Shown here in pieces: positions 44,750-53,265 of a DNA stretch of 64,000 nucleotides (positions are counted from its first letter, which is position 1; each line of letters begins with the position of its first letter). The stretch covers positions 1 through 64,000 of the forward strand of contig NZ_JACSQN010000008.1 in the NCBI RefSeq assembly GCF_014836615.1, in the 5' to 3' direction. Made by a program: the position numbers and the translations under genes. The notes under the pieces were generated by a model, which saw only the letters and a list, made by a program, of their open reading frames with translations, was not told the origin of the DNA and did no database searches. Origin of the DNA: Sporosarcina quadrami. Its GTDB lineage: Bacteria > Bacillota > Bacilli > Bacillales_A > Planococcaceae.

Positions 44750-46000
44750 TTATAAATCACGCAGTTCGATGACATCGCCTGTAACCGCGTCAATAGCCAT
44801 TTCCGAGTCAAGTAAACCACAAAGGACATACTTCTTCTGCGTTTTATCATAAACGTAAACAGGGTCCAAAGTGATATAAGGAATCATTTTTTCAAACGCA
44901 TTATCGTGGCCGACAGCCGTTTTGCGTGCAGGGGTAAATGAATCGAACATAGCAAGCATGGCGCCATTGTCCATCATATTCGTAACGGTCATCGTTTCTC
45001 GGTCAATGAGTGTCACGAGTTTATGCGGGAAAATGTTGTGCTCGGGACTTTCTGCATAACAGAACGCTTCAATTTGCGTCGGCGCAGACCGCAACTCTTT
45101 CAGCCGCCATTTACCGCTATCGTTTGGATCTTCCATCCGTAAAGCTTCGTGGATAAGCGTGACGCAAGCATCCGCCTGTTCAGCCGTCAATGTCACGTCT
45201 TCGCGTGTCATCCCGCCATCAAACGCTTTATCCGCGCTCACTTCACCAATCGAATCAATAAAACGACGCTCGATTTTCCCCTCAAGAGGATGCTCCCATT
45301 CCATTAAGTGATCGATTTCAGTCGTCCGTTCGTCATCACCAAATGGAATGAGTCGTTCCCCATCCGCCGTAATATAGACTTCTTCAATCGCATACACCGG
45401 AACAAACCGCTCATCCGCTTCAACAGGGTAATTCACAACAAACAGCTGTGCTTTTACAATCGGTTCAATCTCCTCAAGTGTCAACGTGAACGGCTCGATG
45501 TCAATCAATGTTAGATCAGGCATTTCACCGTACGTTGAAAAAACCATCAATCGTCCCTCCTTATCAAGCTCCACGTTCAATTGAAGACCTGGAGATAAGC
45601 TAATGCCATTGACACGGGAAGCAAAACGGAATTCACTGCGCGTCGCATGATCTGCAAAGAAGTCCTTTTCGTAGTTCAGTCCCGTCATCCTTTCCAGCCA
45701 GGCCGCTACTTCTTCAGCCGTCCGTTCCTGAAACGGCAGTGCCGTCGAAAAATTTTTACCCATTGTGAAAATGACACTCGTAAACCGGCCCGACGTCAAA
45801 TCATAAGTGATACTCGCCGTCCCGTCAGGATTCAAATCTTCATCCACCGGCTCCACCTGATCTAACGGAAACCACTCCATATGTAGTTCATACCCATTAC
45901 CATCATGATTAGCATAAATCGCAAAACGCTCCAATGTATACCTTTCAAGCCCAAACTCCTTCTGCGTCAGATCAACAATTCGCTCTATCCGTTTATCCAT
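44750..46000 (-). CDS. YcdB/YcdC-like cytoplasmic protein (second)
   Basis: A 416-residue protein without signal peptide, with features of the YcdB/YcdC group (MGKNFSTALPFQERTAEEVAAWLERM, FTLTLEEIEPIVKAQL, DPVYVYDKTQKKYVLCG, SEMAIDAVTGDVIEL). It belongs to the same broad group as the product at 40024-41499; function is unknown. The ATG at 46000 follows AAGGAGGAG; a longer frame would read into GGTACC element copy 14 and is rejected. It has its own terminator. Confidence 0.65.
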   Translation of the reverse strand: MDKRIERIVDLTQKEFGLERYTLERFAIYANHDGNGYELHMEWFPLDQVEPVDEDLNPDGTASITYDLTSGRFTSVIFTMGKNFSTALPFQERTAEEVAAWLERMTGLNYEKDFFADHATRSEFRFASRVNGISLSPGLQLNVELDKEGRLMVFSTYGEMPDLTLIDIEPFTLTLEEIEPIVKAQLFVVNYPVEADERFVPVYAIEEVYITADGERLIPFGDDERTTEIDHLMEWEHPLEGKIERRFIDSIGEVSADKAFDGGMTREDVTLTAEQADACVTLIHEALRMEDPNDSGKWRLKELRSAPTQIEAFCYAESPEHNIFPHKLVTLIDRETMTVTNMMDNGAMLAMFDSFTPARKTAVGHDNAFEKMIPYITLDPVYVYDKTQKKYVLCGLLDSEMAIDAVTGDVIELRDL

Positions 46001-46019
46001 ATAACCACTCCTCCTTTTA

Positions 46020-46164
46020 GGTACCTGTGCAAGGTTGAATTCAGTCAATACACTACAATTGCATAAAGATTCATATGTGAACTATAAGTATAAGTTGAAT
46101 TAATATTTCGTGAATTTTTATTCAAATTGCATGAATTATCATGAATGTTTGTTGCACAGGTACC
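46020..46164 (+). repeat. GGTACC element copy 14 (145 bp)
   Basis: Left terminus perfect; right terminus GTTGCACAGGTACC has one change. It overlaps the 3' end of the nucleotidyltransferase gene by 26 bases and provides its last codons and stop. Confidence 0.95.
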
Positions 46165-48706
46165 CGTTTAGCCATTCTACAGCATCTTGTTTAGTTGAGA
46201 TGTCGCCGTTCAGTTGTTTCACTTCCGTTTGCATGAGAATTTCTGAAAAGGCGGGTCCGGGTTTAAGTCCCGCTTTCATGAGGTCAGCGCCAGTCAGTAA
46301 CGCAGTCAAATCCTGACGACGAAGGACATAACCGATGACCGCAGACTGTTCTGGTACTTGACCGGCGGCTAAAGAAAAGAGGATTGCTTCATCGGATAGA
46401 CCATGCAGCAACCGATGGAAATCTCCCTGATTGTCGGCGTGCTGCCAGCTTTTATCGGCCTGCAACGCCGTCGTTTCCTCAAGCAAGTTCAAGTCCTTTT
46501 TCGTCAGTGCGAACTTCTTCGCGGCATAGAGCTTTTCTTCAACGAAAAACGGCAACAGGAAATAGGCGAACGAGCTTGGCTGTACGTTTTGCCCCTGTAA
46601 ATGATGTGCATACAGTTTTTGTAAGTCTTCAGCAGCTGTGCACACCAACTCCATGTGCTCACCATGAATACCAAATTGCTGGAACACGTGCAACTCGAAC
46701 AATCTGCGGATCACCGATTTCGGGTCCCCTTCTTTAAACAGTCGTTTCAGCTCTTCATTAATGCGCTGCGGGGATACATAAATCACTTTATCGATGGACT
46801 CAAGCGCGAACTTCTCCGTTTGCGCATCCATTTTAAAGCCAAACCTTGCTTCAAACCGAATCGCTCGGAATATACGCGTCGGATCTTCAACGAAACTCAT
46901 ATTATGAAGAATGGTAATTCGCCTTTCAATCAAATCTTGCTGCCCGCCAAACGGGTCAATCAATTCACCGAATGCTTCTGCATTCAATCGAATTGCCATT
47001 GCGTTAACCGTGAAATCGCGCCGCTCTAAATCATCGCTCAGCACGGACGTTTCCACTTCAGGCAATGCTGCAGGCTGCTCGTAATATTCAAGACGTGAAG
47101 AAACCACATCGATCGACAGTCCAGACGCCGTCACCCAAGTCGCCGTCCCAAAGCTTTCATGCTCCACTACCTCGCCGCCGAACGCCTCTTTTAACCCCCG
47201 TGCCAACAAAATGCCATTTCCTTCTGCAACAATATCGATATCATCATTCGGACGGTTAAGCAAAATATCACGTACAATCCCGCCAATGAGAAAGACAGGC
47301 ATATTCAAGTCACTTGCCGTTTCACCGATTTTTTTCAGCAAGCGCCATACGTCTTCTGGCAACTGTTGTTCCATCTTTTGAACAAGCGTCTCAGTACTCA
47401 AATCATCTTTATCTTTCAGCACATCCCGATGCAACACTTCGATAATATTCGTACGCGTAACAATCCCAATAATTTCGCCATTTTCAATGACTGGCAGTCG
47501 ACCGATATTATGCTCAATGACCAACTCTTGAATTTCCTCCAACGTCACATCCGGTCCGATCGTCACAACATTCGTCGTCATATACGCCTTCACTGGCGCA
47601 TGGCCAAGCCCGTGATGATTCGCTTTATCCAAATCCCTGCGGGTAATCAACCCAACCAACTTGCCATCCTCAACAATCGGATACCCGGAATGACCGTACC
47701 GATACATCAAGCGACCTGCTTCCTCAATCGTCGTTGATGGCGACAACGTCTTCACAGGCCGAGCCATCAACTCCCTTGCCGTAATCGCAGGCTGAAGCAT
47801 CAGTTCAAGATCGCTAGTGATTTGCTTGAGAATCGCGTCCTTGTCTCCCTTTTTCACAGTGGCTGAACCCGCGTGACGGTGACCGCCGCCACCTAACTTA
47901 TGCAAAATCGGTTGCAAAGAAATGCGCTCTGAATTAGCGCGTCCCACAACACATACGGAGTTCTTCATTTTGACGACTGCGATCGCTGCATCCGTCCCTT
48001 TCATGCCATGCAATTTATGGGTCACCATGGCAAGTCCATTCTGGAATTTATCAAGCTCAAATGTACTGATTGAAATGTCTAAACCATCGACTTCATGGAT
48101 TTCTGTATGATTCAAAAGGTTTTCAAGTAAATCTTGCTGTTCCTGTGTAAGTGTCTCCTCTGAAAAACGCTGCACGATTTCAAGACTCATCCCTTGTTCC
48201 AATAAGAACCGCGCCATATCCAGATCGCGTGCAGTCGTATTGTTATACGTGAAATTACCTGTATCTGTATAAATACCAAGACCGAACAATGATGCTTCAA
48301 AACTTGTAATGGATAGCCCGCGTTCTTTGATTTCCTCAAGAAGCAATGTAACAGCTGCGCCAGTAAGCTCGACAACACCCTCATCATAATGGACATCTTT
48401 TTCATCTGTCGGATGATGATCGTAGACAATAATGTTGCACTTCGCCGCATCGAAATCCGCCGGTAACTTGCCGATGCGAGAAAGGGAAGCAACGTCAACA
48501 ATAATCATCTCCGTCACTTGTTCCCAGTCCACTTGTGCAGTTGGCACGAAGTCGAACATATCACGATAAATATTCAAGAATCGTTGCACGCGTGTTTCCA
48601 ATTTGTCTGATAGCACGAGTTGCGCATCGGGGTACAGTTTCTTCGCTGCAATCATAGAAGCAAGCGCGTCAAAGTCCGAGTTAACATGAGTAATGATAAT
48701 CTGCAC
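46139..48706 (-). CDS. DHH-CBS-tRNA nucleotidyltransferase fusion
   Basis: An 855-residue protein with DHH and DHHA1 phosphoesterase domains (1-310; HVNSDFDALAS, VYDHHPTD, GGGGHRHAG). Two CBS domains follow (about 315-435), then a class II poly(A) polymerase/CCA-adding head (about 470-855) with GGIVRD, the catalytic pair DDIDIV, RRDFTVNAMA and EDPTRIFRAIRFEARFGF. Such fusions are known and add A or CCA to tRNA or act in RNA turnover; the CBS pair suggests adenine-nucleotide control. The GTG start follows GGAGG. The last eight residues (GYLCNKHS) are encoded by GGTACC element copy 14, so the natural C-terminus was replaced by insertion. Confidence 0.9.
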   Translation of the reverse strand: MQIIITHVNSDFDALASMIAAKKLYPDAQLVLSDKLETRVQRFLNIYRDMFDFVPTAQVDWEQVTEMIIVDVASLSRIGKLPADFDAAKCNIIVYDHHPTDEKDVHYDEGVVELTGAAVTLLLEEIKERGLSITSFEASLFGLGIYTDTGNFTYNNTTARDLDMARFLLEQGMSLEIVQRFSEETLTQEQQDLLENLLNHTEIHEVDGLDISISTFELDKFQNGLAMVTHKLHGMKGTDAAIAVVKMKNSVCVVGRANSERISLQPILHKLGGGGHRHAGSATVKKGDKDAILKQITSDLELMLQPAITARELMARPVKTLSPSTTIEEAGRLMYRYGHSGYPIVEDGKLVGLITRRDLDKANHHGLGHAPVKAYMTTNVVTIGPDVTLEEIQELVIEHNIGRLPVIENGEIIGIVTRTNIIEVLHRDVLKDKDDLSTETLVQKMEQQLPEDVWRLLKKIGETASDLNMPVFLIGGIVRDILLNRPNDDIDIVAEGNGILLARGLKEAFGGEVVEHESFGTATWVTASGLSIDVVSSRLEYYEQPAALPEVETSVLSDDLERRDFTVNAMAIRLNAEAFGELIDPFGGQQDLIERRITILHNMSFVEDPTRIFRAIRFEARFGFKMDAQTEKFALESIDKVIYVSPQRINEELKRLFKEGDPKSVIRRLFELHVFQQFGIHGEHMELVCTAAEDLQKLYAHHLQGQNVQPSSFAYFLLPFFVEEKLYAAKKFALTKKDLNLLEETTALQADKSWQHADNQGDFHRLLHGLSDEAILFSLAAGQVPEQSAVIGYVLRRQDLTALLTGADLMKAGLKPGPAFSEILMQTEVKQLNGDISTKQDAVEWLNGYLCNKHS

Positions 48707-48762
48707 GATGTGAACCTCCAGTAGGTCATATGTGGCTCTATTATAACATTCTTTTTATGTTA

Positions 48763-48905
48763 GGTACCTGTGCAAGGGAGGATTCAGAAAATACGCTACA
48801 ATTGAATGAAGATACATCAGCGACTCACATAAAGTACGAACTAAAATCCCATGTATTTATATACGAATTGTTTGAATAAACATGAATGTTTCTTGCACAG
48901 GTACC
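48763..48905 (+). repeat. GGTACC element copy 15 (143 bp)
   Basis: Perfect termini with interior GGATTCAGAAAATACGCTAC. It lies between divergent genes upstream of cwlJ. Confidence 0.94.
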
Positions 48906-48927
48906 TTGTTGTTGGTACCTTGTTGTT
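48900..48927 (+). repeat. 14-bp tandem duplication at element end
   Basis: GGTACCTTGTTGTT occurs twice in direct succession (48900-48913, 48914-48927). The unit is the last six bases of GGTACC element copy 15 plus its eight-base flank. Confidence 0.9.
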
Positions 48928-48967
48928 AAAGTCACCATCCATCGACTTTAGGATTTCGATAAGATTT

Positions 48968-48996
48968 TCATCAAAACAAGCACCTTCTCATACACT
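48968..48996 (+). promoter_or_regulatory. Possible SigE-type sporulation promoter
   Basis: CATACACT at 48989-48996 matches the SigE -10 pattern, and TCATCAA 14 bases upstream partly matches the -35. B. subtilis cwlJ is a mother-cell SigE gene. The leader would be very short. Confidence 0.4.
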
Positions 48997-49016
48997 ACAA
49001 GATGGAGGTGCGCTAT

Positions 49017-49457
49017 ATGCCTAGAGTCAAATATCGAGACGCGGATGTGGACGTCATGGCGAGAATGATGCGAGCGGAAGCTGAAGGAGAAGGCAAGCAG
49101 GGAATGTTATATGTCGGGAACGTCATCGTCAATCGAGCAATCGCAGACTGTTTGGATTTTAAAGATGTCCGGACCATTAACGATGTCATCTTCCAAGTCC
49201 AAGGGAACAATTATTCATTTGAAGCAGTTCAAAAAGGGAATTTGTTTTATCAACGTGCACGGACCGTTGAAAAGAAACTGGCAAAGCAAAATCTCGACTA
49301 CTGGCGGGAGCATCCGGGGAAATATGCCCTTTGGTATTTCAACCCGTACGCACCTTGCCCGCCGACATGGTACGGTCAACCTTTCACAGGTCAATACAAA
49401 GACCATTGTTTCTACGAACCAGCCCCGAACACATGCGATAGTGTATACAATGGCTAA
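49017..49457 (+). CDS. cwlJ: Spore cortex-lytic hydrolase CwlJ
   Basis: A 146-residue protein nearly colinear with B. subtilis CwlJ: DVDVMARMMRAEAEGEGKQGM, VGNVIVNR, FYQRAR, LWYFNPYAPCPPTWYGQPF, HCFYEPAPNTC. CwlJ is a SleB-like hydrolase in the spore coat that degrades cortex peptidoglycan during germination triggered by Ca-dipicolinate. There is no signal peptide, as expected for a coat protein made in the mother cell. The ATG at 49017 follows GGAGGTG. gerQ, the usual partner, is not adjacent. It shows the organism forms endospores. Confidence 0.93.
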   Translation: MPRVKYRDADVDVMARMMRAEAEGEGKQGMLYVGNVIVNRAIADCLDFKDVRTINDVIFQVQGNNYSFEAVQKGNLFYQRARTVEKKLAKQNLDYWREHPGKYALWYFNPYAPCPPTWYGQPFTGQYKDHCFYEPAPNTCDSVYNG

Positions 49458-49462
49458 TAGGT

Positions 49463-49505
49463 AAAAAAAAACGCCGGCAGAAGAACTCCTTCCTGCAGGC
49501 GTTTT
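49463..49505 (+). terminator. Rho-independent terminator
   Basis: AAAACGCC-GGCAG pairs with CTGCA-GGCGTTTT, with A-run before and T-run after, so it may work both ways. Confidence 0.8.
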
Positions 49506-49515
49506 AAATTGTGTC

Positions 49516-49661
49516 GGTGCCTGTGCAAGGTGTATTTATGACAATTCAGGAAAATGGTTAAATATACATAAAATTCAAAAGAGAAATTAACATACCAACG
49601 AAAAACTTTTCGTTTTATACAATTGTAGTGTATTGTCTGAATAGTATCTTGCACAGGTACC
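49516..49661 (-). repeat. GGTACC element copy 16, inverted (146 bp)
   Basis: The only copy in opposite orientation: the conserved CAATTGTAGTGTATTGTCTG block lies near the right end. The left end has GGTGCC instead of GGTACC. An AACGAAAA/TTTTCGTT hairpin is at its centre. Confidence 0.93.
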
Positions 49662-49733
49662 TAAAAATAAAAGCTCACCTTCAAAAAATACGTTCAAAAT
49701 GTTATGATATTACTAGAAAAAGGGGTGAAGGTT

Positions 49734-50807
49734 TTGAAAAATGTAAAGATGTTTATTCTGTTCGGTTTGTTTGCGATAATCCTTAGTGGGTGTTCGTCAG
49801 AGCCAAAGCCGGTTGACTCTAAAGAGACGGAAGCGATTGATGTATCCACTTATTTTCCACCGGTCGGGACGGCTAGAACATATGCCCAATATGATCCGGA
49901 CGGAAAAACGCTTGAATCTACTGATGTAGTGAATTTATCGGAAAACACGGAAGGTCCCGATACGGTATATATTCATGAAAAGGGTGGACTTGCTTATGAG
50001 TCTATTAAAGAATATGCAGTGAGTAGTGAAGAGGTAAAACAGATTTATATTGCGAATGCCATGAAAAATGAAGAGACTGCGGTTCTTGAACTGGCGAATA
50101 AACCGAAGTGGGAGAAGAACGACGGAGATGATTCAGTCAGTTACTTAACACGAACAGGTTTGGACATGTCCGTTAAGGCAGGATCATATAAAGATGTAAT
50201 TGAAGTGACAACAACGATTACTGGTGATGTAAAAGGAAGAAGCACAATACATTATTATGCGCCGGAAGTCGGTTTGATCAAAACAATATTTGTCTATGAA
50301 GATGGAGAAGAATTCACGTTTTCTGAACTTGTGTCCGTTGAAATGCGTGATATGAATCAGACAACCGATGTGGAGTCTGATGAAGAAGGGGTAGGGGAAG
50401 GTGAAGCTGCTACTGAAGCAGGGAATGTGGAAGGCACCTACTCCAATGCGAAGTTTGGTTTTTCATTTGAAATGCCTGCGGATATGTTGTCCAAGCTGAC
50501 TGTCAAAGAGAGCGATTGGGATAAAGAAGCTGCTGGAACGATTGAGTTCCTCTATGCGGAACCGTCTCGCGATATCGAGCAAAGCCTGTTTAGTATCATA
50601 ATATTTGAAAATGACGGAGATGCTGAAGGATGGAAACACGAAGTATACAAAAAAGTCGGTTCGAATGACAAATTCATCTTTGCGTACACAATGTCAGGCG
50701 ATCCATCTGAAGAGATGTTGGAACCAGAAAACGAAGACTTGCTGAAAGACGCGCAAGCAATTGTGAAAACGTCCCAACAAGCGATGGATTCGTTTACTGC
50801 TGAATAA
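49734..50807 (+). CDS. Lipoprotein of unknown function
   Basis: A 357-residue lipoprotein with signal sequence and lipobox ILSGC. The first domain (about 45-215) is beta-rich with IHYYAPEVGLIKTIFVYEDG. An acidic linker (DEEGVGEGEAATEAG) leads to a second domain (about 240-355; YSNAKFGFSFEMPADM) similar in style to PsbP/photosystem-like lipoprotein domains. Function is unknown. The TTG at 49734 follows AAGGGGTGAAGG. Confidence 0.75.
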   Translation: MKNVKMFILFGLFAIILSGCSSEPKPVDSKETEAIDVSTYFPPVGTARTYAQYDPDGKTLESTDVVNLSENTEGPDTVYIHEKGGLAYESIKEYAVSSEEVKQIYIANAMKNEETAVLELANKPKWEKNDGDDSVSYLTRTGLDMSVKAGSYKDVIEVTTTITGDVKGRSTIHYYAPEVGLIKTIFVYEDGEEFTFSELVSVEMRDMNQTTDVESDEEGVGEGEAATEAGNVEGTYSNAKFGFSFEMPADMLSKLTVKESDWDKEAAGTIEFLYAEPSRDIEQSLFSIIIFENDGDAEGWKHEVYKKVGSNDKFIFAYTMSGDPSEEMLEPENEDLLKDAQAIVKTSQQAMDSFTAE

Positions 50808-50842
50808 GTTACTAGCTTCAACACACTCACAGGAGGTAGGTC

Positions 50843-51190
50843 ATGACAAAACACAAAATCTATACAATGGCTTTCTCGAAAGTGTATCCATTATATATCG
50901 CGAAAGCAGAGAGAAAAGAACGCACTAAGGCAGAGGTGGATGAAATCATCCGCTGGTTGACTGGATATAGCGATGAAGAGTTACAAATGATACTGGATAA
51001 TGGAACCGATTTTGAAAGCTTCTTTGCTGAAGCGCCACATATGAACCCGTCTCGCACGCTCATTAAAGGAGTCATTTGCGGAATACGGGTAGAAGACATA
51101 GAGGAGCCATTAATGCAGGAGATCCGCTATATGGATAAGCTGATCGATGAATTGGCTAAAGGCAAGAAGATGGAAAAGATTTTACGTTGA
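50843..51190 (+). CDS. DUF2200 family protein
   Basis: A 115-residue protein of the DUF2200 family ([29 protein letters not shown]-like segment [33 protein letters not shown]). Function is unknown, though conserved across bacteria. The start follows AGGAGG and it ends in a strong terminator. Possibly cotranscribed with the lipoprotein 36 bases upstream. Confidence 0.88.
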   Translation: MTKHKIYTMAFSKVYPLYIAKAERKERTKAEVDEIIRWLTGYSDEELQMILDNGTDFESFFAEAPHMNPSRTLIKGVICGIRVEDIEEPLMQEIRYMDKLIDELAKGKKMEKILR

Positions 51191-51200
51191 AGAATACGCC

Positions 51201-51245
51201 AAAACCCATGCATTGGAGTGAGAGCTCAAAATGCATGGGTTTTTA
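51201..51245 (+). terminator. Rho-independent terminator
   Basis: AAAACCCATGCATT pairs with AATGCATGGGTTTTT. Confidence 0.9.
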
Positions 51246-51367
51246 ACAACTTGCATTTGCATGCTCAAAAAATCTTCAATTCTAGGTAAAGTCAACATAG
51301 TTTGCTAAATGCAGGGTATATAAATAATATGAATAGTTAGGTGACTTAAAGGGACGAGGTGCTATAG

Positions 51368-52234
51368 ATGGTTAACACTAAAGTTTCGGAAGTTTTGGAT
51401 GGCTCATTTCTCACATATACGTTCAATTTGCTGAGAGCGAATGTTTTAAGGGAAAGGAAGACGATGTCACTCCTGTTGCTTCAAGACAATACGGAGAATG
51501 CATCGGTCATCCAAAAAGTGGCCGTAACGTTACAGCAGATTCTACGCGAAAAGGACGTCTTATTTAAAACGGAGCATACAAATGAAATCGGCATCCTCTT
51601 GCCGCATAGCGGGAGGGAAGAATCGACAGGTTTCCTTCGGCGATTGCAAGACAGTTGTGAATGCTTTTTAGATCCATCCCAAGATCGCTGCTTACTGGCA
51701 TCCATTATCGAAGTGTTTCATCCGGAATTGACGTTGTCCAATGCATTGATGATGTGCAGGGATTCTCTGTCAAAAGCTTCGGAAACGAGTGGGATTCAGG
51801 CTGTTTACGCTGACTCGGGTTTCGAGCGGCCTGTCACCATGGTCAAAGTGAGTCTGTTAGAGGCAGATCGATTGTTTAGAGGATTTCTAGTTATGGCATT
51901 TGAACGGATTCACTTGCCAGGAATTGACTTGCAAATCCGTGAATTTGATGATGGATTAGCATTGTTTCAATCGGGATGGGTGAATTCATGGCATCCACAT
52001 TTAGTCGTAATGAGTGATGTCTTGCCGAAGAAAAACGGGCTTGACGTCTTACATGAACTCAGAGCCATGCCGAATGAAGAGAAATTCACCGTTCTGATGA
52101 TGACACGCCGTAATTCCGAAGAAGATATGATTTATGCCTACGAAAGCGGCACGGATGCTTACTTAGTGAAGCCTTTCAACCTCCGGCTTTTTGAAGCGCA
52201 AGTGAAGCGGATGTTAGCAGGTATATGGTCATGA
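51368..52234 (+). CDS. Degenerate GGDEF-receiver protein of EPS operon
   Basis: A 288-residue cytoplasmic protein. Residues about 12-145 look like a degenerate GGDEF (diguanylate-cyclase-like) fold: LLRANVLRERKTMSLLLLQD, RREKDVLF-like segment, EIGILLPHSGREESTGFLRRL. The GGDEF motif itself is missing, so it would not make c-di-GMP. Residues about 158-288 are a response-regulator receiver with D217 (VVMSDVLPKKNG), T246 and K268 (LVKPF). It probably senses phosphorylation and controls the glycosyltransferase encoded downstream. The start follows GACGAGGTG. First of four overlapping or close genes. Confidence 0.75.
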   Translation: MVNTKVSEVLDGSFLTYTFNLLRANVLRERKTMSLLLLQDNTENASVIQKVAVTLQQILREKDVLFKTEHTNEIGILLPHSGREESTGFLRRLQDSCECFLDPSQDRCLLASIIEVFHPELTLSNALMMCRDSLSKASETSGIQAVYADSGFERPVTMVKVSLLEADRLFRGFLVMAFERIHLPGIDLQIREFDDGLALFQSGWVNSWHPHLVVMSDVLPKKNGLDVLHELRAMPNEEKFTVLMMTRRNSEEDMIYAYESGTDAYLVKPFNLRLFEAQVKRMLAGIWS

Positions 52235-53226
52235 TGCAGTTACCAATTGAGTGGCTCCTTGTCATTGTTGTCGGCCTGCTGATTGCGCTCCTCGTCATGA
52301 CTGTCTACATGATGATCGGTCGGGCAAGAGAGAACAGAAGACAGGTAGTGACAACCGCCTACCTGGAACGGAACCAAGAGGATTGGTATGACTATTTGTG
52401 CGTTGATGGCATTCCTAGAGAAGAGCTCATACCGAAAAACACGGCAGAATTGAAAGCTTTAGAGGAATTGTTCAGGTCGCTAGTTCACAATATTAAAAGT
52501 GAGGAAATCGATAAACGGATAAGCGCATTTGCAAACCGTTGTCTAGGCAACTTTTACCGGGATGCCTTGCGGAAGGGGAATTGGGGCGAACGGGTAAATG
52601 CACTAAGTCGGATCCGTGATTTTGGCATTGATTCGCTAGCGAAAGAATGTCGGGAAATGCTGGCGCGAAAAACTGTCAGCAAGGAAGAGTTTTTCCTGTT
52701 GCTGTTAATTGACATGAAATTCAATCCGGAAACGTTTAGCGAACGTCATATAGGAAATCTCGACAAGCTATCTTCCAAAGATACGAAAGAGCTTCTATTT
52801 AGCATGTCCGATCTTCTGTTCGATCAAATCGTTGAAACCATCGATCATTTACCCGCTCGCACCCAATATGCAGTCGTCGATGTAATAGGGATGAAACTGA
52901 ATGCATCACGGTCGGATAAGCTGGAACAGTTATTCAGTTCTTCCGACAATGAGTTGCGCATCCGCATACTGCGGGCATTCAACTTACTCGAACGCCTCCC
53001 AGCTGATGAAGTGCTGATAGCAGCCATTGAATCAGATCGTTGGCAGGAGCGGCTTCAGGCTGCAAGACTATTCCACCTGCTTCCGGCGCATTCAGCGGTT
53101 GAGTATAGCAAGATATTAGCAGACGACGAACACTATCTTATCCGAGAAGAAATACGTCGGTATCTTGCACAGCCCGCTTTTGAAGTCCAAGTGGACAATG
53201 AGGCAGTAAGTAGTTTAAGAGAATAA
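52231..53226 (+). CDS. Membrane-anchored HEAT-like repeat protein
   Basis: A 331-residue protein with one N-terminal helix (about 7-30, LLVIVVGLLIALLVMTVYMMIG) and an all-helical cytoplasmic part with HEAT-like repeats (RVNALSRIRDFG, LRIRILRAFNLLERL, WQERLQAARLFHLLP, HYLIREEIRRYLAQP). Such repeats serve as protein scaffolds, so it could dock the receiver protein onto the glycosyltransferase. The ATG at 52231 overlaps the upstream stop (ATGA); an ATG six bases earlier is possible. Confidence 0.75.
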   Translation: MMQLPIEWLLVIVVGLLIALLVMTVYMMIGRARENRRQVVTTAYLERNQEDWYDYLCVDGIPREELIPKNTAELKALEELFRSLVHNIKSEEIDKRISAFANRCLGNFYRDALRKGNWGERVNALSRIRDFGIDSLAKECREMLARKTVSKEEFFLLLLIDMKFNPETFSERHIGNLDKLSSKDTKELLFSMSDLLFDQIVETIDHLPARTQYAVVDVIGMKLNASRSDKLEQLFSSSDNELRIRILRAFNLLERLPADEVLIAAIESDRWQERLQAARLFHLLPAHSAVEYSKILADDEHYLIREEIRRYLAQPAFEVQVDNEAVSSLRE

Positions 53227-53265
53227 AACATATGACCGATAATTCCTCAAAGAAAGGATAGTAAA

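Noticed and set aside
49516..49661. GGTACC elements as riboswitches or structured leader RNAs
   Set aside because: They lie after, before and between genes on both strands with no consistent position relative to a start codon, and neighbouring genes share no pathway.
51290..51330. Possible SigB promoter (GTTTGC and GGGTAT) before the receiver gene
   Set aside because: The spacer is only 8 bases, far below the 12-15 needed.
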